Shown: piece after piece, positions 1-10,730 of the stretch
Layout: every line of letters begins with the position of its first letter
Numbering within the stretch: position 1 is the first letter of the stretch
From: Pegoplata infirma
Taxonomy: Eukaryota > Arthropoda > Insecta > Diptera > Anthomyiidae
NCBI GenBank assembly: GCA_963921195.1
Contig: OY992537.1
Span: 63,228,400 to 63,292,399 of the forward strand
Direction: 5' to 3'
DNA length: 64,000 nucleotides
Translations under genes and position numbers: made by a program
Notes under the pieces: generated by a model
Told to the model about the DNA's origin: nothing
The model's input: the letters and a program-made list of their open reading frames with translations, nothing else
Database searches by the model: none

Positions 1-294
1 ATTTCAAGGTGTTAAAAACATAAAATCAAACTTACATAATACAAAAAAATATTCCCGCTTATATGCGCCCTTCGTTATGATACACTAGTAGTTGTTCTTT
101 AAAGATGGTTGGCGTTGTTAACATGAGTGCCGCATGATTCACGCGGGGCCCACTATTCAAGTTATTTATTAAATACTAGCTTTTTTGAACCCGGCGTTGC
201 CCGGATTGAAAAAAAATTATATAATGAATGAGTTTTTTTATTAGCCAGTTTATCTATCGCTTCATGACTTTTCACTGGGGTTCATAAGGGTGGA
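1..294. other. AT-rich DNA, no gene seen
   Basis: No coding potential or recognised repeat boundary. A short segment near 180-205 (GAACCCGGCGTTGCCCGG) stands out in GC but I could not tie it to a family. Confidence 0.4.
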
Positions 295-1058
295 GTGATT
301 GTTTTTATACCCTACACTCTGGTGATGTAAGTTTGTCATTCCGTATGTAACAAATTGAAATATGTAAGTTTGTCATTCCGTATGTAACACATTGAAATAT
401 TGGTTTAAGACCCCATAAAGTATATATAATATATTATATATTCATGATCCTTGATCGATTTTAAGTCGATCTAGCGATATCCGTCTGTCTGTCTGTCCGT
501 CTGTCTGTTGAAACCATGTTTTTGGCAATAAACCGGAACCGATTTAAACGTTTGGCGTAATTCTCCTAGGCAGAAACTGATGTATTTTTTTTTTTTTTAA
601 TCGGTTAAGTATTTTAAAAGTTATGAGTGAAAATGTAAAGGTACCTCTTAAATTATGGTGAATTTTACACAAAAAATGCTATAACTTGACACCTGTTGAA
701 TGAATGTGAACGAAACTTGGCATTTAATGTAGTTTTATCATTCCTAACACTCACAAAAAATTTGGGCGGAATTGCACAATGGGGTGAGGCACCAGAAATT
801 TAACCCAAAATTTAAAAATGATTTATCTTGGCTCATGGTTGACATATTCAAATAAAATTTTAAATAGGTTTATATTTTATTATTCTCAACGTGTTTGTGG
901 TTATTTTGGTACCAATTATGGCAAAATCGGTCAAGTGGTTAAGAATCTATGAGCAATTGAAATGAGTTTCAATATAAACCTCCATGTATGGCGTGGCAGC
1001 GCGCCATTTTGTAGTCGTTGATGTTTTTTGGCTTGTTGGCTTGTTAGTTGTTATTTGT
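295..1058 (+). mobile_element. Mini-me/DINE-1-like element, family 1, 5' portion
   Basis: The copy starts with the family-1 5' end (TTTTTATACCCTACACTC), then TAAGTTTGTCATTCCG, the ACCCCATAAAG block, a (TA)n tract at 421-440, the conserved TTCATGATCCTTGATCG core and a (GTCY)n tract at 481-508. A segment with GTAAGTTTGTCATTCCGTATG is present twice, about 44 bp apart (329 and 364). The 3' hairpin end is missing or very diverged. The sequence is interrupted downstream by the hAT MITE at 1067. Confidence 0.7.
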
Positions 1059-1066
1059 ATCAATAG

Positions 1067-1819
1067 CAGACCTTCGAAGGATTTCATTCCTTAATTCGAT
1101 TTGTCATTCTGAGTGAAAATTTAGTGATTGCATTCCCCAATCACATTTTAGCGAATTGAATGAATTCACTTAAGACTCATTCGATTTATAAATATCGACT
1201 GCATTCGATTTATTTTTCATTCGACTTACAAAAATGCATTCGATTTTTTTTTTCATTCGACTTTTAAAAATCGAATGCATTCACTTGCGAATGCAATCGA
1301 TTTTCTTTTCATTCAATTTGAAAAATCGAATGGCTTATTCATTCATTGCATAAAAAACTTAAAAAAACTAACCAAGATAGAGCAAAACGGAGCCAATTTT
1401 TTGTCCATAGTATCGCTAACACTCTTCACATTGTTTTTGTCGTATAGGCAGTTAATATGTGCATTTTTAAAATTTTCGGGAACACCAATTTTTTTTGATT
1501 CAAAATTAGAGCCCATTAGGGCCATCGTATGTAAAGAGAGTAGGCGATACTATGGACCAAAATTTGGCACCATTTTGGTCTATATATTTAAAAAATCTAT
1601 TGCATTCGCAGTGGAATGATAAAAAATCGAATGCATTCGATTTTTCTAAATCGAATGAACAAGAAATCGAATGCATTCATTTCTGTTCATTCAATCGAAT
1701 GAATTCCAAGGACTGCATTCAATGTTGATTTATGAAATCGATTGCATTCACTGACTACGAAAATTGAATGGATTTTTTTGAGAATTCATTCGAAAAGGAT
1801 TTCATTCTTCGAAGCTCTG
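1067..1819. mobile_element. hAT-type MITE with 8-bp target duplication
   Basis: Terminal inverted repeats CAGACCTTCGAAG (left) and, on the reverse strand, CAGAGCTTCGAAG (right) are flanked by a perfect 8-bp direct duplication ATCAATAG (1059-1066 and 1820-1827) that fits the hAT preference nTnnnnAn. The interior is packed with palindromes built on ATCGAATGCATTCGAT and carries a captured mini-me family-3 stretch at about 1440-1590, similar to 20190-20310. No transposase is encoded. Apparent ORFs here are in repeats and are not genes. Confidence 0.8.
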
Positions 1820-1827
1820 ATCAATAG

Positions 1828-3057
1828 AAGTAAAAAATACGTAGTATGTCATACACGTGGTTGCTTTTATATAATTTTCATACCTACTATATACTTATAA
1901 AATTTTTTTTTTTTAATATTTACATTGCACTATACTTCTGATCATTACTTTTCTTTGGCAAAATGGAAAAATTTTTGGTTTAAAAAAGATTTTGTGTTAA
2001 AAATTGTTATAATATTGCAAGAAATTTTTTGTATTTCAACCAGAGACCAAATATAACAGTTATGTGTGTATTTTTGTTTTAAAAAAATCATTAAACGAAT
2101 GTTGTCCAAACTAACTATTTTTTATATGAAAGGAAATCTGAGATTCTTAGAAATTTTATCTATAGAAATTTGGTTATATAAAAATGTTTTAGATAGCAAA
2201 ATGTCATAAATTCGCTTTAAAGCACAATATAAATTTATTTTTTTTTTTTTTCGATTTTTCGTTAGCGCATAAAAAATTTAAATAAAATAAAACGTAAATA
2301 CAATATTTGCATAACTTCAGTTTTACTTGAACGAACCACAGTGTTCTAATTAAAACAATTGGCCGCATATTGAGGTTTTGGTGTACATCATAAATTTATT
2401 TCAATTTTAACTGTGAATTTCCTTTCTTAACATCAATTATGTTTAAAGCATTTAACGAAATATTATACAGTTTAGTAAAACCACCCCCGCCCGTACCGCA
2501 AAAAAAAAATTGTACATACTTAAATTTACAACAACAATTGTTTTATCTTAATTAACTTTAATTTTATATTAATTTAAATACAAAACAAATCATAACTTCT
2601 AATAATATTTACAAATTTCATTACATTTGTATTAACAAATTCATTTACACTTAAAAATATACAAATCATTAAAAAAGATTTTCGATGTTGAGTTATTTAT
2701 TCTTCATTCCATTTTATATAAACTAATCTAAATATTTGTCTAACAGCAGCATCCAAAAATAGCGTCCAAAAGCAGAATCCAAAAGCAGCGTCCAAAGCAG
2801 AATAAACACACAAGCTAAATATATTTAGACATAAAAAAAAATAGACTTTGTTTTGCTTTTTTTGGATATACATAAAATAAAAAAAGCCATTCGTTGTCCA
2901 AACATTCATCAGAGCTACTATTGGACAAGATAATGTGTACAGCCGGCTGCTGTTAGAAAGCTTGTTGTTGAATATTAAAGTGTGATGACTATTTTTAGAT
3001 ATCATTAATGAAAATTATCAAATATTTGTCTGTTTTTGGATAATATTAGCAGCTTTT
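1828..3057. other. AT-rich DNA with a short GCAGMRTCC tandem patch
   Basis: Mostly featureless A/T-rich sequence. At about 2742-2805 there is a small tandem array of a 14-15 bp unit based on AAAAGCAGAATCC/GCGTCC. The minus-strand ORF across 2697-3005 is low-complexity and shows no domain. Confidence 0.4.
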
Positions 3058-3545
3058 TTAAACCCTGAACTAAACAATGCTTTTCAAACTTGTTTAATTT
3101 TAAAGCAATGCTTTTTAAACTTGTTTAGTTTTAAAAGCATTGGAAACTTAAAAATTACACTCGAAAAAAATTTTACACTCAAAAAAAAATTGTACGCTCA
3201 AAAAAAATTTTACACTCAAAAAAAAATTTACACCAAAAAAAATTTAGTTTTTTTTTTACAAAAATGACAATATTTTGTTTACATAAGTACGTGCATTCAC
3301 TCAGAAATATTTTTACCATAAAAAAAACATTACACTCGAAAAAAATTTTACACTCAAAAAAAAATTAGTAATTTTTCTTTTTTTTTTTAAAAAAAATACA
3401 AAAAAAGAGCTTTTAACTCAAAATAAAATATTTCTATTCAAAATTGTTAATTTTTTCACGTTAAAAAATGTACTACCCTTTAAAAAAAATGCATTGTGGA
3501 GGGTATTCATAGATTCGGCAAAGTCGAATTTAACTTTTCTACTTG
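3058..3545 (+). mobile_element. Mini-me/DINE-1-like element, family 1, 3' portion
   Basis: It carries the TTTAAACTTGTTTAG repeats, then runs of ACACTCAAAAAAAATTTT, the 3' subterminal repeat GTGGAGGGTATTCATAG, the hairpin GATTCGGCAAAGTCGAAT and the typical end TTTTCTACTTG. The 5' two-thirds are absent. Confidence 0.7.
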
Positions 3546-3877
3546 ATTTTTTTGCTTTTTTCGGGACGAAATCTTAGGTTTAGCCAAATTTTACAATTTT
3601 TCAAATTGTTTCAAATTTCAGCAAATATATTAAAAATTATTGAAATAATCTGTACCACATAGTGGTGTATCATTTTTGAACTTTATTTAACAAAAGTACA
3701 AAAAAACCCGTACAAAAAATTTCAGTTTTCCTGTTTAAAAGAACTTTTTCGCTATTTCGATTTTACCCATTTGCGATTATTCATGCCGAACTTAAGCAGT
3801 CTAGCTTTTTTTGCTGTGGACTGTACTGTGCTATGAATATGGCTTCCGAAATTCGTTTTTCGAGTTTTATAACATTA
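3546..3877. other. AT-rich DNA, nothing recognised
   Basis: No ORF, RNA or repeat boundary supported. Confidence 0.35.
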
Positions 3878-4157
3878 CATTCAAAAAATTATGTCAGTAA
3901 CAGTTTGTAGTTTATTTAAAAAGTTTTACGTTTTGTCGTTTTTAAAAGAAAAACCTTTTGTTTACCGTTCACACTTAAAAAATTATGTCATTAACTGCAT
4001 GTAGTTTATTGAAAATTTTTAAGTTTTGCCGTTTTTAATAGAAAAACCATTTGTTTAACGTTCAGTTTTTTTCAAATGACTATTTCTGTTCTTTGTTTCA
4101 AAAATGAAAACAAAAAAATAAAGACTTTCATTAGCATTCAAATTTTGAAGTCATTTA

Positions 4158-4234
4158 TTTTTCAATGAAATAATGTTTATTTCGGTTTGAGGCCAATTTC
4201 CCCATTATGAATTAACATAACAAGTACTTATGTT
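4158..4234 (+). repeat. Repeat Y, left fragment
   Basis: Family Y is a dispersed sequence of about 140 bp containing GTTCGAGGTC-like and ATTATGAATTAACATAAC blocks, continuing CTTATGTTTACTTTACTTTC. Here it is cut by the retrotransposon inserted after 4234 and resumes at 6414. Confidence 0.65.
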
Positions 4235-4921
4235 GGAGCTGGTTTCACGATACTGGAACTAGACCAACACTTATCTTTTAAATTACCCGTGGACTCGAGT
4301 ATCTTTCAGGCTGAGATAGCTGCTATATCAAAAGCTGTGGAATATATGGCAAAGGAAAAAGGTGCCACCCTTAATTTCTACGTAGATAGTCAAGCTGCTC
4401 TAAAGGCACTCTTGAGCTACCAAATTAAATCGAAAACGGTTTTAAAGTGTTACGAGAATTTAAAACAACTTTGCTTAAATAATGAAGTTACCTTATTATG
4501 GGTACCAGGGCACGAAGGAATAGAAGGAAACGAGAAAGCAGATGAACTCGCGAAACTTGGAGCAGATGGCATAGGTACCACCATAATGCTTTCACCGCCA
4601 CTCCAGCATTTCAAACTAAAACGAAATACTCTAACTGTCGCCAAAGCAAATCGAAGATGGAAGGAACTTGGGACAAGTCGTATAAGCAGAATTTTATGGC
4701 CACGCTATGATTTAGGAAGAACTAAATTCTTACTTACACTTACGAGAATAGAATGTCGTATGTTGACAGGTTTAATAACGGGACACTGTCTTGTCGGAAA
4801 ACATGCCAAGAACATGAATCTTATTACGGACGCAAACTGTAAAAGGTGCGAGACACCAGACGTCGAAGAGACCATAGAACACATCCTGTGTCACTGCCCG
4901 GCTTTGGCACGAACTCGACTA
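4235..4921 (+). pseudogene. Non-LTR ORF2 C-terminus: RNase H plus zinc-knuckle tail, first part
   Basis: The frame is open from the left junction, with no true start because the copy is 5'-truncated. It opens inside RNase H after the first catalytic Asp (TDGS) region. It keeps SSIFQAEIAAISKA (catalytic Glu), NFYVDSQAALKAL (second Asp) and LLWVPGHEGIEGNEKADELA (His and last Asp). The C-terminal region has TGHCLVGKHA and the cysteine motif CKRCETPDVEETIEHILCHC, typical of RNase H-bearing arthropod non-LTR elements. The 698-bp coding stretch is interrupted at codon CTA (4919-4921) by the mariner insertion at its TA. After conceptual removal of 4922-6219 the frame continues in phase at 6220. Confidence 0.85.
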
Positions 4922-6217
4922 AGGAGTGAGATCATAAAAATGTTAACACACATTTTTGCCTACAACTTTGGTGTAAAGCTTCCAAATTTTTTTTTTTTCG
5001 GCAGTTTACATTTTAAAAATATGTCAGTTAATAAATTAATTTACATCATGAGTTTTAATTTGTAATTTTTTACACAATGGACGATGAAAGAAAAGTGCGT
5101 TCAAAAATAATTAAATATTTTCAACAAAACCAAACATGGACATACAAAAAAATTGCAAAGAAACTAATGTATGCCGCCAAACAGTTTCAAAAGTGGTAAA
5201 AAGGTATCTGGAACACCTAACAATTGAAAGGAAGCCGGGAACAGGAACAACGACTGGTTATCGTAACATTGGTAAGGCATATAAAGTTAAAAGCATCCTT
5301 AAGAGAGCTCCTAACACATCTGGCAGAAAAACAGCTCGGTTAGCCCAATGCTCAGACTTTTTTGTACGTAAAGTGAAACGTAAGGCGGGACTAAAGTCCT
5401 ACAAAGTTCAAAAAGTTCCCGATAGAAACGCTTTTAAAAATTTGGAGGCCAAAACCAGAGCTAGAAAATTGAAATCAAATTTTATAAAAAAATACAACTG
5501 TTGTGTAATGGACGACGAAACTTATGTCCTGGCTGATTTTGCGCAGCTCCCTGGTCAAGAATTTTATGTTTCCGATGTTCGAGGAAATGTTGCGGAAAAA
5601 TTTCGGTCAAAAAAGCAAACGAAATTCCCCAAAAAATTCCTAGTATGGCAAGCCATATGTAGCTGCGGCCAAAGAAGCCAGTCATTTGTGACATCTGGCT
5701 CTATAAACAGCGAAATTTATATCAAGGAGTGTTTGCAGAAGAGACTTCTTCCGTTCTTGAGTCAGCACAATGTATCCACTTACTTTTGGCCCGATTTAGC
5801 ATCTTGTCACTACAGCAAGAAAGCGCTGGAGTGGTATAATGATAATAATGTGGTTTTTGTACCAAGAGAGGCAAATCCACCAAACTGCCCGGAGCTCAGG
5901 CCAGTGGAGAGATATTGGGCTCTTGTTAAAAAAGAATTAAAGGGCACAAAAAAGGTCTCCCAGGACATGCAAGATTTCAAACGTAGATGGACCACCTGCT
6001 CTAAAAAGGTGACAGAAACTACCATAAAAGCCTTAATGGGAGGGTTTCCGGAAAAAGTGGATAACTTTGTTCGTAGTGGTTAGAGTTCCATGCGGTTTTT
6101 TTGTTATGATTTTGTATTAAATTTTATTTAATAAAAATTTGGTTTGAAGTCTTAAAATTCAGTAGTCTGTTTTTTATTTAACTTTATGTGTGTTAACATT
6201 TTTATGATCTCACTCCT
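4922..6217 (+). mobile_element. DD37E Tc1/mariner-type transposon, 1296 bp, inserted at TA
   Basis: Perfect 32-bp terminal inverted repeats (4922-4953 and 6186-6217; both begin AGGAGTGAGATCATAAAAAT in inward orientation) are flanked by duplicated TA (4920-4921 and 6218-6219). Length, TA duplication and the transposase inside all fit the Tc1/mariner superfamily. Ends are intact and the TIRs identical, so insertion is recent. Confidence 0.93.
5077..6083 (+). pseudogene. DD37E transposase with one N-terminal frameshift
   Basis: The transposase cuts and pastes its own element. The best start is ATG at 5077 (MDDERKVRSKI...), but that frame runs into a stop just after 5195. The long frame, open from 5136 to the TAG at 6083 (315 codons), takes over. 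Comparing frames, one base appears to be missing near 5159-5162. A helix-turn-helix lies in CRQTVSKVVKRYLE. The catalytic triad is visible: VMDDETYV (first Asp), WPDLASCHYS (second Asp) and CPELRPVERYW (Glu). There are 37 residues between the second Asp and the Glu, the DD37E spacing known from mosquito-type elements. Apart from the frameshift no stop interrupts it. Confidence 0.88.
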
Positions 6218-6219
6218 TA

Positions 6220-6330
6220 TCAATTATAGGAAGTTCACAGTTCGAGACTTTGGAGGAAATTACGAGGATAGACCTGAAGAGCTTGAAACAATTCGCAATG
6301 AAGGTCAATGTATTTAGTTTACATCGATAA
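6220..6330 (+). pseudogene. Non-LTR ORF2 C-terminus, last 36 codons
   Basis: Continuation of the retrotransposon frame beyond the mariner insertion, in the same phase as 4235-4921. It encodes a tail beginning SIIGSSQFETLEEITRIDL and ends at TAA (6328-6330). The 3' UTR of about 80 bp that follows contains CTATGGACCAATTGGTCTAT and the pentamer tail. Confidence 0.8.
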
Positions 6331-6413
6331 GCGGAAAAAGTTTTGTGGTATCGCTATGGACCAATTGGTCTATGCGGAGTGCCCATCTGGCACCGCCACC
6401 CTAACCTAACCTA

Positions 6414-6485
6414 ACTTATGTTAACTCTACTTTCTTTATTAGGATATTCTCCCATTAAATACTCGATAGAGTTTCTTGCTTTCAA
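6414..6485 (+). repeat. Repeat Y, right fragment
   Basis: Resumes the Y sequence (TTAACTCTACTTTCTTTATTAGG, ATACTCGATAGAGTTTCTTGC) after the retrotransposon. The first 9 bp are the target duplication. Confidence 0.65.
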
Positions 6486-6710
6486 AAAATTTATTTATTT
6501 GTTTTTGTTATGTATGATTTGTGATTTTGTTATGTATGATTAATTTTTAATGATTTGTGTACGTTATTTTTTTAAAATTGTTGGCATTTTTTTAAGAAAA
6601 ATCATTTGTTTTTACCTACTTGGGTGGGCTATTTTTTTGTAAAAAAAAAAATTAAAAAAATTATTTGTAAAAATATAAAAACATGTTTGCATCAAGTGAC
6701 TTTGGCACGA

Positions 6711-6763
6711 TGGGTAGAGTGTCTGGCCAGAATGTAGTTGATTGCGGGATCGATTCCCAAAAA
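6711..6763 (+). other. tRNA-like (pol III box A/B) segment in X left arm
   Basis: Box A-like TGGCACGATGGG and box B-like GGATCGATTCC (10 of 11 positions of GGTTCGANTCC) lie at near-tRNA spacing. The outer TTTGG can pair with CCAAA. At about 52 nt it is too short for an intact tRNA. It is probably tRNA-derived and may act as an internal pol III promoter. Confidence 0.5.
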
Positions 6764-8086
6764 TTTTATTAAAAACTTTTAAAAATATAATTCAGTAGAA
6801 CAGTTGTAAAAATAACCTGCGAAATCATTAATTTTAAATGTTTCTGTAGGTATTTTTTTTTGGAATTTGTTGGTAAAAATAACACAACAATCATTAATTT
6901 TTAATGTTTTTGTAGGTTATTTTTTCGAATTTGTTGGTAAGAAAAATGAAAGTGACGTTATTTTTTAAGGTTCAATGTTACTTATTTTAGAAAATTTTAT
7001 TAACAGTAAAAAATAAATGTTGATGTTTGTTATAACAAATGAATAATTACTGGGATGGTTTTCAAATGTTTTATCACTTGTTTTAAATAAGTTTTTCATT
7101 TATTTTTGCCTACAAAATATTTTGTGTGTATAAAAATATTAATTTTTTATCAATGACAATTTATGGTTATAAAAAATCGTAAAAAAAAGACTGGCCACCC
7201 TTTGCAAAACTTCATTTTGCCCGTGCTCTCCTAATTTTTTTCCCATTGCATAAAAAGCTAATAGTTTTTATTATTTTAATAATTTTGCTTGCAGTTTGTT
7301 TTTGCATTTGGGCACAAATATACTCATAAAACATAAATTGTTAATATAAAAGTAAAGTTAAAGGCAAAAAAAAAAAATGTTATAAAAAACTATATATTTT
7401 TATGTATAAAGAAATGAAATGTACAAAAAAACTCTTAATTTTTTTCGTAGAATTTTTAACAGACTACATACATAACGATCATTTACTACAATAGTGACAT
7501 AACTCAAAGAATTAGATTTTGCAGAAAAGGTGCTTAAAGTTCTCAATTGAAAATAGTTTTCGATTGAAAAAGGACAGAACATATAAAATGAAATAATGGC
7601 ATATTATTTTCTCAAGCAGTCCCGTTTAAAAGCAGACTTATCCTTAATATTTTCTGATCTGTTCGTATCTATTCATATATGATCGTATATGATTGCATAT
7701 AATTGTATCTGAAATGGCCAAAATGGAGATGTAATTATATCTCGAATTTGATCAACATTGTCTGATCGGATTCAATTATATACAATCAGTTGCAATTATG
7801 TCTTATCAAATCAGATACACTCAAAATATTTTGTAGGCAAAAACAAATGAAAAACGCATTTAATACCAGTGAATAAACAATTGAAAACCATTCCAATAAT
7901 TATTCATTTGTTTTAACAAATATCAACATTTATTTTTTACTGTTGACAAAATGTTCCAAAATAAATAACATTAAACATGAAAAAATTACGGTTTTTTCAT
8001 TCATTTTTTACCAAAAAATTCGAAAAAAATAACCTACGAAAACAACAAATTCCAAAAAAAATAACCTACGAAAACATTAAAAATTA

Positions 8087-8731
8087 CACAGGTCAACAAT
8101 TTTTTTTGCCCGGGTTCTGATAGCTAATTTTAGGTATTAGGGGTATGCTGATTTCAAATCCGGCTACCGTTTTTTTGGGTCAGCTCTAGTTTTCGAGATA
8201 TAGCCTAAGGAAACTTTGAATATAGGCTGTTTTTGGCATTTTTGTGAGTCTATATTTACTAACACTTGTCTTACATCCAAAAAGTGAATGACAATTTTAG
8301 GTATGTATGTTGGATATGCTGATTCCAAAAATGCTCTTACTTTTGTTGAGTCATCTTTAGTTTTTGAGATATCGCTAAAATAATATTTTCAAATTTTTTA
8401 CCTCTTTTATTTTGTCTGAATATTTATGCCCTTTTTATTAACTCGAAAACTAAAGCTGTCAGAAAAAACTTAGTACCAGTTTTGGAATCCTGGCATCCAA
8501 TATAGTTAAGTTCGTGTTTAAAACTGAGGCACTAAAATTTTTTTTGGAAATTATAGCCAAGCAAAATTGGTAAAAAACGCACTTTTTCGACTCTTTAACA
8601 GCGATTTGCTCGCGAACGCGAGCTGATGGAAACAATTGGATAACAGATTCGGAATCAGCACACTAAAATCCAAATAAATCAGATGTCAAAGGTCAGGCAA
8701 ATTGAAAAAGTTCAAATTTTGTCAACCTGTG
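8087..8731. mobile_element. MITE with CACAGGTYRACA ends and TTA duplication (family V, copy 1)
   Basis: Left end CACAGGTCAACAATTTT. Right end, reversed, CACAGGTTGACAAAATTT. TTA flanks both sides (8084-8086, 8732-8734). It lies inside the right arm of X. The interior has GAGATATAGCC and GAGATATCGCT words but no transposase. Confidence 0.75.
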
Positions 8732-8801
8732 TTATTGATTTCGTAGGTTATTTTTTACAATTTTCTATTGAAATATTTTTTTAAAATTTTTTTATAAAAT
8801 T

Positions 8802-8863
8802 TTGGGGAATCGATCCCGCAATCAACTGCATTCTGGCCAGACACTCTACCCATCGTGCCAAAG
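8802..8863 (-). other. tRNA-like segment in X right arm
   Basis: Reverse-strand counterpart of 6711-6763 with the same box A and box B words (GGGATCGATTCCCC reversed). Its presence in both arms follows from the palindrome. Confidence 0.5.
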
Positions 8864-9238
8864 TCACTTGATACAAATATGTTTTTATATTTCTACAAAT
8901 AATTTTTTGATTTTTTTTCTACAAAAAAATAACCTACTTGTGTAGGTAAAAACTAATGATATCTCATTAAAAAATACCAACAATTTAAAAAAAAATTACA
9001 CAAATCATTAAAAATTTAATAATAATCAGTAGTTTTTACTTACAGAACAAAAATAAATGACTTTAAAAATTAAATGTGAATGAAAGTCTATATTTTTAGT
9101 GCGTTATTTTTGAAACAAAGTACTACTTGTCATTAATAAAAACTGAACATCAAACAAATGTTTTTTCTTTAAAAGACGACTAAACGTAAAACTTTTTAAA
9201 TAAACTACAAACAGATAATGGCATAATTTTTTGAGTGA

Positions 9239-9463
9239 TAAGATCAAATAAAAATTTTGTTACACAAAATAAAGCTTGATCTAATAAAAAACTCTGCACG
9301 ATTAACTGAAAAATCTCGTTTTTGGAGTTATATCACTTTTGTAGCAAATGAGCGATTTGAACATTGTTGTTGTTTGGGGGTTTCTTTTATGGGCAAACAA
9401 AAACGTGAAAAGAACTGAAACTGAATTTTATAGCAATGTTAAGTGAATAAAAATAAATAAAAA
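9239..9463. other. AT-rich DNA, nothing recognised
   Basis: Only a weak inverted pair (AGATCAA ... TTGATCT). Confidence 0.3.
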
Positions 9464-10085
9464 CAAGTAAACAAGTTTAATTCGGTCTTGCCGAATGTAT
9501 TGATGCCCTACACAATGTAAACAAGATTATTTGCAAAAAAAAAAAAAATTAAAAATTTTCAGCGGAAATAAAATTTTTGGTAAATAAAAAAAAAAAAATC
9601 ATTTTTTTTTGTAAAAAATATACATTTTGTATTTTTAGGTTATGTGAAATGTACCAATACCTTTGAGTTGATAACTTTTGAAACGCTAAACCGATTTTGC
9701 TTAAATGCAATACCAAACTGCTCGGGACAACAACAATTAAACATGTTAAGTTTCAGTCATATCTGGGTAATATTTTGGCCGTGATCACCATTTCAACAGA
9801 CGGACGTCCATAAAATGGTAAAAATGGGGACTTTGTCTAATCCCCCCAAGTGCAGGACTTTGAATTTATTCTCAAACAAAAATTTTTAATTTCATCCACG
9901 AAAATACAGAAAAATAAAAATTTGCATTAGCTTTTCAGGGGTAACTTTTTTTCCCCTAGGTCCGATTTTGCCCAGTTACGAACCAGACTATTAAAATATT
10001 AAGAAATATTTGTGCAAAACTGCAAATTTTTGATGTTCTTCACACGGAATGACAAATGACTCTCTCACTGTGGTTGGAGTGTTTA
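9464..10085 (-). mobile_element. Mini-me-like element, family 4
   Basis: On the reverse strand it ends with the hairpin ATTCGGCAAGACCGAAT and the ACTTG terminus (9464-9496 on +), has a GGACGTCCGTCTG remnant near 9800, and approaches its 5' end with TTTGTCATTCCGTGTG (about 10033-10050). Confidence 0.6.
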
Positions 10086-10241
10086 AAAAAACTATTATCA
10101 GTAAAAAATCTCTACAAATTAACCATAATTCTACTAACAAAGAGTATTGTATTAACTTCTATCTTTGTGTGGGTTTATTTTATTTTTAATTAACGCCAAT
10201 AAAATGAAACACGTACACAACACAAACACACCAAATCAAAA
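10086..10241. other. AT-rich DNA, nothing recognised
   Basis: Unremarkable A/T-rich sequence with a short ACACAACACAAACACACC run. Confidence 0.3.
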
Positions 10242-10730
10242 CAAGTAAGAAAATTATAGTCGGTCAAGACCAATTATATAATACCCTACACCAGTGTTTT
10301 GTGAAAATAGGTTCCAAGTCCAAACATGCACAAATTGGATCTTTCTTTTATTAGATCCCAGTCGGCAAAAAAAATCACCCCTGACATACTGCTAACTCTC
10401 CCCTTATAAAATTGCTGACATCTTCATACAATTTTTCAAATGTCCCCAATGACATGTCAGCAGTTGGTCAGCGGTTGCTAAAACAAATTGTTAGTGACCA
10501 CCGATACTGGGCACGGCAGAACAACTGCTGACATGACATTGGGGACATTTGGAAAAGTCAGCAGTATGTCAGCGGTGATTTTATTTTACCAACTGGGATC
10601 TTAAAAATACACACCAACCAAATTTGAGTGATATAGTCTTCTAGTGGAAAATAACTGATTTTACTGAAAATCGAGCGATTTTTTTTATATGGGAACTAAA
10701 GGCCAATAATGCTCCGAATAGAAAAAATGA
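10242..10730 (-). mobile_element. Mini-me-like element, family 2, 3' portion, with a MITE inside
   Basis: The reverse strand shows the family-2 3' end: GGTGTAGGGTAT, hairpin GGTCTTGACCGACTATAATT and a TTACTTG terminus. It is interrupted by the MITE at 10358-10596. Confidence 0.65.
10358..10596. mobile_element. Short palindromic MITE with CCAGTYGG ends, GATC duplication
   Basis: Left CCAGTCGGCAAAA and reversed right CCAGTTGGTAAAA, followed on both sides by ATCACC and TGACATACTGCTRAC. GATC flanks both ends (10354-10357, 10597-10600). The interior contains repeated TGTCAGCAG and TGACATTGGGGACAT words. Confidence 0.65.

Larger units (their letters stand above)
4235..6413 (+). mobile_element. 5'-truncated non-LTR retrotransposon with RNase H (I/LOA/R1-like), split by a mariner
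   Basis: The copy is flanked by a 9-bp target duplication ACTTATGTT (4226-4234 and 6414-6422), inserted in repeat Y. It begins inside the RNase H domain, continues through the C-terminal cysteine region and a short 3' UTR, and ends in CCCTAACCTAACCTAA. No poly(A) tail is present. Bases 4922-6217 are a later DD37E transposon insertion. The open frame is intact apart from that insertion, which argues for a young copy. Confidence 0.85.
3878..9238. repeat. Large interrupted inverted repeat (family X), arms about 0.9-1.2 kb
   Basis: The left arm (3878-4157 and about 6486-7140) and right arm (7825-8086 and 8732-9238) are reverse complements over their length. Both outer ends read CAYTCAAAAAATTATG and continue through GTAGTTTATTTAAAAAG. 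The left tip also has an internal direct duplication of about 110 bp (GTCAGTAACAG... repeated as GTCATTAACTG...). The arms include matching tRNA-like segments (6711, 8802) and the words GTAGGTTATTTTTT and AACAAATGAATAATTA. The left arm is split by repeat Y with its non-LTR insertion, the right arm by the element at 8087-8731. A full-length palindromic non-autonomous transposon is the simplest reading. Its superfamily is not settled. Confidence 0.7.

Noticed and set aside
6395..6413. Interstitial telomere block
   Set aside because: Only about three CCTAA units, exactly at a retrotransposon 3' end inside a target duplication, so it is the element's tail.
6711..6763. Functional tRNA gene
   Set aside because: Only about 52 nt between pairing ends and no proper anticodon loop. 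Kept as tRNA-like.
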